Assembly (NCBI GenBank): GCA_011374735.1
Contig: DRPD01000299.1
Location: 1 to 5,532, forward strand
From: Thermopetrobacter sp.
Lineage (GTDB): Bacteria; Pseudomonadota; Alphaproteobacteria; Rhizobiales; Aestuariivirgaceae
Reading direction: 5' to 3'
Length of the DNA: 5,532 nt
Shown here piece after piece: positions 1 through 5,532 of the stretch. A program made the translations under genes and the position numbers. Numbering within the stretch: the first letter of the stretch is position 1; every line of letters starts with the position of its first letter. Under the pieces are notes generated by a model. That model was not told the origin of the DNA, did not search any database, and saw only the letters and a list, made by a program, of their open reading frames with translations.

Positions 1-522
1 ATCAACTTCGGCATCATCTACGGCATTTCCGCCCACGGCCTGTCGCGGCAACTGTCGATTCCGCGATCGGAAGCGGCGGACTACATCAAGACCTATCTGA
101 AGCGGTTTCCGGAAATCCACGACTACGTGGAGCGCACCAAGGCGTTCGCCCGGGAGCACAGGTTTGTGGAAACCATGTTCGGCCGCCGCGTCCATTTCCC
201 CGACATCGACGCCTCCAATCCCACCGTCAGAGCGTTCAACGAACGCGCCGCCGTCAACGCGCCGCTGCAAGGAGCCGCCGCCGACATCATCCGCCGCGCC
301 ATGATCCGCATGCCCGACGCGCTCACGGCCGCCGGGCTGTCGGCGAAGATGCTGTTGCAGGTGCACGACGAGCTGGTGTTCGAGGCGCCGCAGGCGGAAG
401 TGGCGGCCACCATCGCCACCGTCACCGAGGTGATGGAAACGGCGGCCGAACCGGCCATTCACATGACGGTGCCGATGAAGGTGGAGGCGGCGGCGGCCGA
501 CAACTGGGCCGAGGCGCACTAA
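1..522 (+). CDS. polA: DNA polymerase I, C-terminal part (5' end outside window)
   Basis: This is the C-terminal 173 residues of the family A polymerase that fills gaps during Okazaki fragment maturation and excision repair. The frame is open from base 1 and the true start lies to the left. The first residues, INFGIIYG, are the end of the O-helix (motif B). They align without gaps to E. coli Pol I with an offset of 759, so Phe3 matches Phe762 (dideoxynucleotide discrimination) and Tyr7 matches Tyr766. The segment FGRRVHFPDI follows near residue 60, then ERAAVNAPLQGAAADIIRRA near residues 82-101. Motif C is LLQVHDELVFE, where Asp123 matches catalytic Asp882 and Glu124 matches Glu883. The protein ends NWAEAH, close to the normal family ending, so the stop looks native. 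The heptamer array starts on the very next base. The polymerase domain visible here looks intact. The 5'-nuclease and 3'-exonuclease domains cannot be judged. Confidence 0.96.
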   Translation: MNFGIIYGISAHGLSRQLSIPRSEAADYIKTYLKRFPEIHDYVERTKAFAREHRFVETMFGRRVHFPDIDASNPTVRAFNERAAVNAPLQGAAADIIRRAMIRMPDALTAAGLSAKMLLQVHDELVFEAPQAEVAATIATVTEVMETAAEPAIHMTVPMKVEAAAADNWAEAH

Positions 523-578
523 CCAGAAACCGGAAACCGGAAACCAGAAGCCGGAAACCAGAAGCCAGAAACCAGAAT
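523..578 (+). repeat. Heptamer tandem repeat, left array (8 x CCRGAAR)
   Basis: Eight contiguous 7-base units occupy this stretch: CCAGAAA, CCGGAAA, CCGGAAA, CCAGAAG, CCGGAAA, CCAGAAG, CCAGAAA and CCAGAAT. The units vary only at position 3 (A/G) and at the last base. The array begins immediately after the polA TAA at 520-522, with no spacer. Its purine-rich, A-containing composition is clearly unlike the flanking GC-rich genes. Heptanucleotide intergenic repeats are known in other bacteria, for example the STRR repeats of cyanobacteria, but I cannot assign this one to a named family. Confidence 0.93.
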
Positions 579-720
579 GGCGTTCGATGCACCGCTCCGG
601 CATGACCTCAAACACGATCGCCAGAGGAAGTGCGGCATATCCTCAACCACAATGCCAGAGGGTATGCCGGAGCAGCGCCCCGCATCACCTTCTGGCTTCT
701 GATTTCTGGCTTCTGGTTTC
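554..720. repeat. Compound inverted repeat (long nested hairpin) between convergent genes
   Basis: Bases 554-577 are complementary to 697-720 at 23 of 24 positions; the one mismatch is 572 against 702. Further inverted repeats nest inside these arms. GATGC at 586-590 pairs with GCATC at 682-686. GCTCCGGCAT at 594-603 pairs perfectly with ATGCCGGAGC at 664-673. CCTC at 606-609 pairs with GAGG at 658-661. An apical GAGGA at 624-628 pairs with TCCTC at 640-644. An octamer GCCAGAGG also occurs as a direct repeat at 620-627 and 654-661. RNA from either strand could fold into one long interrupted hairpin, which might act as a bidirectional 3'-end or RNA-stability structure. There is no clean U-tract of a classical intrinsic terminator. 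No coding frame of interest lies inside the core. Confidence 0.7.
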
Positions 721-1965
721 TGAATCCCAATACAGCACGGCGAGGCGGGCGGTGTCGTTAGCCAGCGCGTCGAACAGGGCCTGCAGGTCTGGCGGGTCGG
801 GCCGTCTGGTGAACGGGCTGGCGGGGGAGGATGCGAGACGGGCGATGGCGGCCGGGAGCAGGGCGCGCGGGTAGCCCAGCACCTTCATCAGGATGATGAG
901 CGGTTCGCCGCCGCCGTCGGTGGCGATGCGGCGCAGCAGCGCTTCGTCGAGGCCGCTCAGCGTCCGCAACTGGCCGATCGCTCCTTCCACGTCGCCCAGC
1001 GCCAGGGCGCCGATGGCGCCTTCCAGCTCGTGCAGCCGCTCCCTGGGCACCGCCGCTGGGCGTCCGTTGGTGGCGATGTCCAGCAGCTCCTTCAAGCTGC
1101 GCCCGCCGCCGCAGATGCGCTTCAGGAGCAGCCGCCGGCCGGCCGCGTCGAGATGCCAGAACAGCGCCATGGCCTGCTTCGGCGGCAGATCGGCATGGGA
1201 CGCCAGCAGCGGGCGCAGGGGCGGATGTTCCTCCGCGACGCGCAGCAGCGAGGGGAACAGGTCGGGCCCAAGCCGCGCGCCGCGGTTGCGCAACAAGGCG
1301 CCGATGGCCGCCGCGTCGCCGGTCATCGCCACGGCGGCGGCGATGACGGCGGAGAGATCGGCGCGGCGGGCGATGGCGGTGGCGATGAACGGGCGCTTGA
1401 GCCGCAACAGGCGCAACAGCACCGGATCGGGCAGCGCGGCCTCCATGATGAGCCGTTCGGCCAGATCGTCGCTCACCAGCTCCGCCAGCCGCACGGCCAG
1501 GGCCGGGTGAGCGGCGCTTCCCATGCACAGGCGATCCACGAGCAGCCGGTGAAAGCCGCAAGGCAGCTTCTCCAGCATGGCGCACAGCAGATCGGCGGCC
1601 AGCGCGCGCTCCTGGGCCGTCGCCTCGCTGTCGGGGCGGCTCATGATGACCAGCAGGCGTTCCGCCACGGCGCGCACATCGGCCTTTTCGGCCGTGGGCG
1701 GCGGCGTCTCTTCCACTCGCGGCGGCTCTTCGGGCGCGGCGTGCTCCGGTGTGGCGAAGGCGCGCGCCACCATGTCATGCATGTGGGCGGCCGGCGATGA
1801 CGGCACGGCGGCGGGCGCGGGAACATCATGCGCCGTCCCGCGAGGCCGGGACGGCGCGGGTGATGCAGCGGCGCCCAGATCTTCGCTCAGCTTGCGGATG
1901 TCGTCGAGCAAGCGGTCGAGGCCGCCGGGGGCGGGTGAACCCGTATCCTTGGCGTGATCGCTCAT
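685..1965 (-). CDS. DUF2336 domain-containing protein
   Basis: A 426-residue protein of the DUF2336 family, whose biochemical role is not established. Residues 1-35 form a short helical N-terminus (LDRLLDDIRKLSEDL). Residues about 36-95 are a low-complexity Ala/Pro/Glu linker, probably disordered. From about residue 97 there is a helix-rich region with HEAT-like pairs, including LAERLIMEAALPDPVLLRLL (about 168-187) and AIARRADLSAVIAAAVAMTG (197-216), then a C-terminal helical part to about residue 412. I see no signal peptide or membrane segment, so it is probably cytoplasmic. The start MSDHAKD is preferred over the in-frame extension to 2193. It has a GGGAA stretch 5 bases upstream, and the extension would cover the divergent promoter region and the msrB start. 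The last residues, SETRSQKSEARR, are mostly encoded by the 689-723 heptamer array, so the natural C-terminus was probably near Asp414. Family assignment is by recognition of sequence style, not by a search. Confidence 0.75.
   Translation of the reverse strand: MSDHAKDTGSPAPGGLDRLLDDIRKLSEDLGAAASPAPSRPRGTAHDVPAPAAVPSSPAAHMHDMVARAFATPEHAAPEEPPRVEETPPPTAEKADVRAVAERLLVIMSRPDSEATAQERALAADLLCAMLEKLPCGFHRLLVDRLCMGSAAHPALAVRLAELVSDDLAERLIMEAALPDPVLLRLLRLKRPFIATAIARRADLSAVIAAAVAMTGDAAAIGALLRNRGARLGPDLFPSLLRVAEEHPPLRPLLASHADLPPKQAMALFWHLDAAGRRLLLKRICGGGRSLKELLDIATNGRPAAVPRERLHELEGAIGALALGDVEGAIGQLRTLSGLDEALLRRIATDGGGEPLIILMKVLGYPRALLPAAIARLASSPASPFTRRPDPPDLQALFDALANDTARLAVLYWDSETRSQKSEARR
689..723 (-). 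repeat. Heptamer tandem repeat, right array, inverted (5 units)
   Basis: On the plus strand this stretch reads CTTCTGG, CTTCTGA, TTTCTGG, CTTCTGG, TTTCTGA. On the minus strand these are five units of the form YCAGAAR, the same motif as the 523-578 array in inverted orientation. The array overlaps the 3' end of the minus-strand DUF2336 gene and encodes about its last eleven residues before the final Arg codon. Two units carry TCAGAA instead of CCAGAA, so this copy has diverged slightly from the left one. Confidence 0.9.
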
Positions 1966-2125
1966 GCGTTTCCCGAAGTCGTGAGCCGATTTGAGGCGCG
2001 GCCGATGGGGCGGGCATGCATGCTCGCCTTGCGTCACCGGCCAAGGATGCCGGCACATGATGAAAAAAGCATTGATGACGGCGCCGCTTTTGGTGAAAAC
2101 ATCGGCCCAACCGCAGGAGGACATC
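1966..2125. promoter_or_regulatory. Divergent intergenic region with 20-base palindrome
   Basis: These 160 bases separate the divergent DUF2336 and msrB genes and must hold both promoters. Bases 2009-2028 form a near-perfect palindrome: GGCG and CGCC arms, one G/T mismatch pair, and a perfect GCATGCATGC centre at 2014-2023. A weak hairpin, CCGGC at 2037-2041 with GCCGG at 2049-2053, lies next to it. The palindrome could be an operator, but this is inference. I found no convincing -35/-10 pair in either direction. Confidence 0.4.
2115..2120 (+). promoter_or_regulatory. Ribosome binding site of msrB
   Basis: A perfect AGGAGG ends 5 bases before the ATG at 2126. It fixes the msrB start at MARDDDF over two in-frame upstream ATGs at 2057 and 2060, which have no comparable site. 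Confidence 0.85.
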
Positions 2126-2515
2126 ATGGCCCGCGACGACGATTTCTCCCACCTGAGCGAAGAGCAATTCCGCGTCACCCGCCGGTGCGGCACGGAACCG
2201 GCCTTCTCGCACCCCTATTACACCCTGAAGGACGCCGGCACCTATCATTGCGTGGCCTGTGGCGCGCCGCTGTTCTCCTCCGCCGCCAAATACGACTCCG
2301 GCACCGGCTGGCCCAGTTTCTTCCAGCCGGTGTCCGATCAGGCGCTGAAGGCGGTGCGCGATACCTCGCATGGCATGATCCGCACCGAGGTGCGCTGCGC
2401 GGCCTGCGATTCCCATCTGGGCCACGTGTTCCCGGATGGCCCGCCGCCGACGGGCTCGCGCTATTGCATCAACGGGCTGGCGCTGGATTTCCGGCCGCAA
2501 GAGGAGAAGTCATGA
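2126..2515 (+). CDS. msrB: Peptide-methionine (R)-S-oxide reductase MsrB
   Basis: A 129-residue MsrB, which reduces the R form of methionine sulfoxide in proteins back to methionine using thioredoxin. No signal peptide is seen, so it should be cytoplasmic. It is complete and of normal single-domain length. Visible motifs in order are CGTEPAF (21-27), the first zinc pair HCVAC (Cys42, Cys45), DSGTGWPSF (57-65), the second zinc pair RCAAC (Cys91, Cys94), [11 protein letters not shown] (95-105) and RYCIN with catalytic Cys114. The resolving cysteine of E. coli MsrB, in its SGCGWPSF motif, is Thr60 here. Cys21, just before GTEPAF, is the only other cysteine outside the zinc and catalytic positions and could take that role (inference). 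The stop overlaps the start of the downstream peptidase gene as ATGA at 2512-2515, which indicates translational coupling. Confidence 0.96.
   Translation: MARDDDFSHLSEEQFRVTRRCGTEPAFSHPYYTLKDAGTYHCVACGAPLFSSAAKYDSGTGWPSFFQPVSDQALKAVRDTSHGMIRTEVRCAACDSHLGHVFPDGPPPTGSRYCINGLALDFRPQEEKS
2501..2506 (+). promoter_or_regulatory. Ribosome binding site of the S9 peptidase gene, inside msrB
   Basis: GAGGAG within the last codons of msrB ends 5 bases before the ATG at 2512. It supports the coupled ATGA start and argues against the long in-frame extension back to 1954. Confidence 0.8.
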
Positions 2516-4602
2516 GCACCCCACGGCCACCGAAGGTGGAAAAACGCCCCCACAAGAGCATCCATCACGGCATCGAACGGGTGGACGACTACGCCTGGCT
2601 GCGGGCCGACAACTGGCGGGAGGTGATGAAAAACCCCGACGCCCTGCCGGCCGACATCCGCGCCTGCATCGAGGCGGAAAACGCCTATCAGCAGGCGATG
2701 ATGGCCGACACGGAAGCGTTGCAAGAGCGGCTGTTCGCCGAGATGAAGGGGCGCATCAAGGAGGATGACAGCTCCGTGCCGGTCACCGACGGCCCCTATG
2801 CCTACGCCACGACATACACCCCCGGCGATCAGCATCCGCGCATCATCCGCACGCCGCGCGACGGCGGCGTCGAAGAGGTCTTGCTGAACGCCAACGCGGA
2901 GGCACAAGGGCATGACTATTTCAACCTGGGTGATGCCGAACCATCGCCCGATCACCGTTGGCTGGCGTGGGCGGCGGACACCCGCGGCTCGGAATATTTC
3001 ACCATCCGCCTGCGCGATCTGGAAACGGGTGCGGACACGGACACGGCGATCACCGACACCACCGGCGACGTGGTGTGGGCGGAGGACGGAAAGCACCTGT
3101 TTTACGTGCGCCACGATGATGAACACCGGCCGCGCTTCGTCTATCGCCACCGGCTGGGCACCGATCCGGCGCAGGACGCGCTCATCTACGAAGAGCCGGA
3201 CGCCGGTTTCTTCGTCGGCATCGGCAAGACCTCCTCGAAACGCTTCATCACCATCCACGCCCATGACCATGAAACCAGCGAAGTGCGGTTGATCGACGCG
3301 CACGACCCCACCGCCGCCCCGATCCTCGTGGCGGCGCGTGAACGGGGCGTGGAATACGACGTGGACGAGGCGGGCGGCACCCTCTACATCCGCACCAACG
3401 CCGATGGCGCGGAGGACTACAAGATCGTCATGACGGCGGTGGCGACGCCGGGGCGCGAGCATTGGCGCGAGCTGGTGGGGCACCGCCCCGGGCGGCTGAT
3501 CCTGTCGCATCTGCTGAGCGATCGCTTCATGGCCCGGCTGGAGCGCGAGAACGGCCTGCCGGGGATCGTCATCACCGACCTGCACGGCGGCCGCGAACAC
3601 GACATCGCGTTTTCCGAGGCGGCCTATTCGCTGTCGCTGTCGGTGGCCAGCGAGGACTTCGACAGCCCGCTGATTCGCTTCACCTATTCCTCGCCCACCA
3701 CCCCGGCGCGCACCTATGATTACGACATGGCGACGGGGGAACGGGTGTTGCGCAAGGAGCAGGAGGTGCCGTCGGGCCACGATCCGGCCGATTACGTGAC
3801 CCGCCGCATCTTCGCCCCGGCCCATGACGGCGAGGAGATCCCCGTCACCCTGCTGTGGCACAAGGATACGCCGCTCGATGGCTCCGCGCCCGTATGGCTA
3901 TACGGCTATGGCGCCTATGGCTACGCCATTCCCGCCGCCTTCTCCACGGCCCGGCTGTCGTTGGTGGATCGCGGGATGATCTACGCCATCGCCCACGTGC
4001 GCGGCGGCAAGGAGAAGGGCTACCGCTGGTATCGTCTCGGCAAGCGCGAGCACAAGGTCAACACCTTTCGCGACTTCATCTCGGTGGCCGAACACCTGAT
4101 CGGTGAAGGCCATACCCGCAAGGGCCGCATCGTCGCCCACGGCGGCTCGGCCGGCGGCATGCTGATGGGGGCGGTGGCCAACATGGCGCCCGACCTGTTC
4201 GCCGCCATCGTCGCCGAAGTGCCGTTCGTGGACGTGCTGACCACCATGCTGGACGACACCCTGCCGCTGACCCCGCCGGAGTGGCCGGAATGGGGCAACC
4301 CCATCGAGAGCAAGGCCGATTACCTGACCATCGCCGCCTATTCGCCTTATGACAACGTGCGCGAACAGGCCTATCCGGCCATCCTCGCCGTGGCCGGGCT
4401 GACCGATCCGCGCGTCACCTACTGGGAGCCGGCCAAATGGGTGGCGAAGCTGCGCGAGAAGAAGCGCGATGCCAACCCATTGCTGCTGAAGACCCACATG
4501 GGCGCCGGGCATGGCGGCGCATCGGGGCGCTTCGAGCACCTGAAGGACATCGCGCTGGTGTATGCGTTCGGCCTGAAGGCCACGGGCCGGGCCGAAGCGT
4601 GA
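2512..4602 (+). CDS. ptrB: Oligopeptidase B-type S9 family serine peptidase
   Basis: A 696-residue prolyl oligopeptidase family (S9A) enzyme, close in length to E. coli oligopeptidase B (686 residues). These enzymes cut short peptides, typically after Arg or Lys, and are cytosolic; no signal peptide is seen here. The N-terminus has the family-typical [13 protein letters not shown]. Roughly residues 75-410 are the beta-propeller that limits substrate size. The alpha/beta-hydrolase domain follows, with YGYGAYG (464-470, Tyr466 as probable oxyanion-hole residue), HVRGGKEKG, nucleophile Ser546 in GGSAGG, Asp632 in [15 protein letters not shown] and His667 in GAGHGG. Triad spacing matches E. coli Ser532, Asp617 and His652 within one residue. 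The P1-pocket segment reads [12 protein letters not shown]. Glu590 matches E. coli Glu576, but the position of Glu578 appears to be Pro592. The gene overlaps msrB by 4 bases, so both are likely translated from one mRNA. The symbol is by family resemblance. Confidence 0.92.
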   Translation: MSTPRPPKVEKRPHKSIHHGIERVDDYAWLRADNWREVMKNPDALPADIRACIEAENAYQQAMMADTEALQERLFAEMKGRIKEDDSSVPVTDGPYAYATTYTPGDQHPRIIRTPRDGGVEEVLLNANAEAQGHDYFNLGDAEPSPDHRWLAWAADTRGSEYFTIRLRDLETGADTDTAITDTTGDVVWAEDGKHLFYVRHDDEHRPRFVYRHRLGTDPAQDALIYEEPDAGFFVGIGKTSSKRFITIHAHDHETSEVRLIDAHDPTAAPILVAARERGVEYDVDEAGGTLYIRTNADGAEDYKIVMTAVATPGREHWRELVGHRPGRLILSHLLSDRFMARLERENGLPGIVITDLHGGREHDIAFSEAAYSLSLSVASEDFDSPLIRFTYSSPTTPARTYDYDMATGERVLRKEQEVPSGHDPADYVTRRIFAPAHDGEEIPVTLLWHKDTPLDGSAPVWLYGYGAYGYAIPAAFSTARLSLVDRGMIYAIAHVRGGKEKGYRWYRLGKREHKVNTFRDFISVAEHLIGEGHTRKGRIVAHGGSAGGMLMGAVANMAPDLFAAIVAEVPFVDVLTTMLDDTLPLTPPEWPEWGNPIESKADYLTIAAYSPYDNVREQAYPAILAVAGLTDPRVTYWEPAKWVAKLREKKRDANPLLLKTHMGAGHGGASGRFEHLKDIALVYAFGLKATGRAEA

Positions 4603-5148
4603 TCAGGCCTCGCCGCCGCCCTGCTTCGCCGCTTCCTGCTCCTGGGCCACACGCTGGGCGAACATGGCGGCGAAGTCGATGGGATCGAGCATCAGCGGCG
4701 GGAAGCCGCCGTCGCGGGTGGCGTCGGCCAGCACCCGGCGGGCGAACGGGAAGATGATGCGCGGGCATTCCACCAGCACCACCGCGCCCAGCGCATCCTG
4801 CGGGATGTTGGAGAGGCGGAACAGGCCGCAATAGGTCATCTCCACATTGAACAGCACCTTGCCCTCGTGCTGGGCCCGGGCTTCGAGCTCCAGCGACACC
4901 TCATAGTCGGTCTCGCCCATCTGGTTGGCGTTGACGTTGACGCTGATGTTGATCTCCGGCTGGCCGCTTTGCACCGCCAGCGACTGCGGGGCGTTGGGAT
5001 TCTCGAACGACAGATCCTTCAGATACTGGCCCATGATGCCGATGTGCGGCTGATCGCCCGGCGGCGGCACCGGCGCGCCCTCGGGTTGCGCGGCGGGCGT
5101 GCCGCCGTTGCCCTTCTTGCTGTTGGCTGCATCCTTCTTCCTGGCCAT
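4603..5148 (-). CDS. secB: Protein-export chaperone SecB
   Basis: A 181-residue SecB, the homotetrameric cytosolic chaperone that keeps preproteins unfolded and hands them to SecA. The conserved core starts around residue 41 with QYLKDLSFENPNAP. It continues with QPEINISVNVNA (63-74), DYEVSLELEA (81-90) and GLFRLSNIP (108-116). Then come CPRIIFPFARRVLADATRDG (128-147) and FPPLMLDPIDFAAMFAQR (149-166), all hallmarks of the family. The first 40 residues are an extension beyond the E. coli protein (155 residues), rich in Lys, Gly, Pro and Ala and probably disordered. The start MARKKDA is supported by AGAGGA at 5159-5164, 10 bases upstream. A start at Met39 would remove the extension but has no clear binding site. 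The stop codon abuts the peptidase stop with no spacer. The gene lies downstream of the fxsA-like gene on the same strand, a familiar alphaproteobacterial arrangement. Confidence 0.95.
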   Translation of the reverse strand: MARKKDAANSKKGNGGTPAAQPEGAPVPPPGDQPHIGIMGQYLKDLSFENPNAPQSLAVQSGQPEINISVNVNANQMGETDYEVSLELEARAQHEGKVLFNVEMTYCGLFRLSNIPQDALGAVVLVECPRIIFPFARRVLADATRDGGFPPLMLDPIDFAAMFAQRVAQEQEAAKQGGGEA

Positions 5149-5191
5149 GTCGGGATCGTCCTCTTGAAGTGGGTTGTCGGATTGGTTGAAG

Positions 5192-5221
5192 GCCCTAGCA
5201 CGCCGATGGCGGGGCTGACAA
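5192..5221 (-). promoter_or_regulatory. Possible secB promoter
   Basis: On the minus strand, TTGTCA (5216-5221) and TAGGGC (5192-5197) are separated by 18 bases and could be the -35 and -10 elements of a housekeeping promoter. Transcription would start near 5185, about 37 bases before the secB ATG. The -10 match is poor, so secB may instead depend on readthrough from the upstream fxsA-like gene. Confidence 0.3.
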
Positions 5222-5231
5222 GCGACCGCGC

Positions 5232-5532
5232 TCAGGGGCGGCGCCAGGGGGTGGTGTCATCACCGGGCAGGCGGCGCGGGGCGGGTGTGTCGTCTTCCGC
5301 GACGATCTCGCCCTCGATGACGGTGTCGCGCGTCCGATAGGTGTAACGCACCTCGGCGCGGGCGGTGAGGCGGCTGGCGATCAACCCGGCCAGGGCGCGG
5401 CGCAGGGGCGGGATGAGCAGCAGGAAGCCGGCCGCGTCGGTGACGAAGCCGGGGATCAGCAGCAGCACGCCGGCCAGCAACAGCAGCGCGCCGGCGATCA
5501 TCTCCTTCACCGGCGGGCGGCCGTCGCGCATC
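5232..5532 (-). CDS. fxsA: FxsA-family membrane protein, C-terminal part (5' end outside window)
   Basis: About the last 99 residues of an FxsA-like inner-membrane protein; the frame continues past the right window edge. FxsA was first linked in E. coli to relief of F-plasmid-related phage T7 exclusion; its normal role is unclear. The visible part holds a hydrophobic segment with the family signature, GALLLLAGVLLLIPGF then VTDAAGFLLLIPPLRR, ending near visible residue 45. A hydrophilic tail with VIEGEIVAEDD follows and ends in PWRRP. The ATG at 5529-5531 is internal: family members have another hydrophobic N-terminal stretch before this point, so it is not the real start. The gene lies 83 bases upstream of secB on the same strand and may be co-transcribed with it. 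Confidence 0.85.
   Translation of the reverse strand, partial: MRDGRPPVKEMIAGALLLLAGVLLLIPGFVTDAAGFLLLIPPLRRALAGLIASRLTARAEVRYTYRTRDTVIEGEIVAEDDTPAPRRLPGDDTTPWRRP

Noticed and set aside
523..723. CRISPR array
   Set aside because: The repeat units are 7 bases and contiguous, with no unique spacers and no cas gene nearby.
587..874. 95-residue plus-strand ORF starting in the intergenic core
   Set aside because: It has no ribosome binding site, crosses the inverted heptamer array, runs antisense into the DUF2336 gene and shows no recognisable sequence.
758..1585. 275-residue minus-strand ORF in another frame of the DUF2336 gene
   Set aside because: It has extreme Arg/Ala/His/Pro composition with no domain character, typical of an off-frame reading of GC-rich coding DNA.
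893..1957. Plus-strand ORFs opposite the DUF2336 gene
   Set aside because: They are several overlapping frames of biased composition (Ser/Arg/Ala or Gln/Gly/Arg) with no motif; they are shadows of the minus-strand gene.
2057..2125. Earlier msrB start giving an N-terminus beginning [12 protein letters not shown], a possible weak signal peptide
   Set aside because: There is no ribosome binding site before it, the hydrophobic stretch is too short and weak, and a perfect AGGAGG sits before the ATG at 2126.
1966..2193. 76-residue N-terminal extension of the DUF2336 protein
   Set aside because: It would run across the msrB start and ribosome binding site, has no family character, and a suitable start with a GGGAA element lies at 1965.
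1954..2511. In-frame upstream extension of the peptidase to an 882-residue ORF
   Set aside because: It covers the divergent promoter region and the whole of msrB in another frame. The ATGA start at 2512 has a good ribosome binding site and gives the family-typical length.
2461..3861. 466-residue minus-strand ORF opposite the peptidase gene
   Set aside because: It is an antisense shadow produced by GC-rich codon bias. Its composition is rich in Gly, Arg, Val and His without recognisable motifs, and the plus strand encodes a clear enzyme.
4593..4628. Intrinsic terminator between the peptidase gene and secB
   Set aside because: It has only a 6-base stem with a 24-base loop and no U-tract in either direction.

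Overview
The window is GC-rich, densely coded chromosomal DNA that looks like an alphaproteobacterium, possibly of the Rhodospirillales. The evidence is a DUF2336 repeat protein (a family found mostly in Alphaproteobacteria), a fxsA-secB pair of the type common in that class, and strong G/C preference at third codon positions. The genus cannot be fixed from the sequence alone. All the protein genes look like ordinary chromosomal housekeeping genes. I see no transposase, integrase, phage gene, tRNA, rRNA or CRISPR array.

Layout, left to right. (1) 1-522, plus strand: the last 173 codons of polA (DNA polymerase I), cut by the left window edge. (2) 523-724: a structured convergent intergenic region. 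Eight copies of the heptamer CCRGAAR start on the base after the polA stop. Five related copies in inverted orientation lie at the far side. Between them is a core with nested inverted repeats. The far array runs into the next gene and encodes its last residues. (3) 685-1965, minus strand: a DUF2336-family protein. (4) 1966-2125: a 160-base divergent promoter region with a near-perfect 20-base palindrome. (5) 2126-4602, plus strand: a two-gene operon, msrB (methionine-R-sulfoxide reductase) overlapping by 4 bases (ATGA) an oligopeptidase B-type S9 serine peptidase. (6) 4603-5148, minus strand: secB, whose stop codon directly abuts the peptidase stop. (7) 5232-5532, minus strand: the C-terminal part of an FxsA-family membrane protein, cut by the right edge and lying upstream of secB on the same strand.

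How the genes relate: MsrB repairs oxidised methionine and the S9 peptidase cuts short peptides after basic residues, so their tight coupling suggests a protein-damage repair and peptide-clearance unit (inference). SecB holds preproteins unfolded for SecA and may be read both with fxsA and from its own promoter in the 83-base gap. The least ordinary part of the window is the heptamer-flanked inverted-repeat element between polA and the DUF2336 gene.
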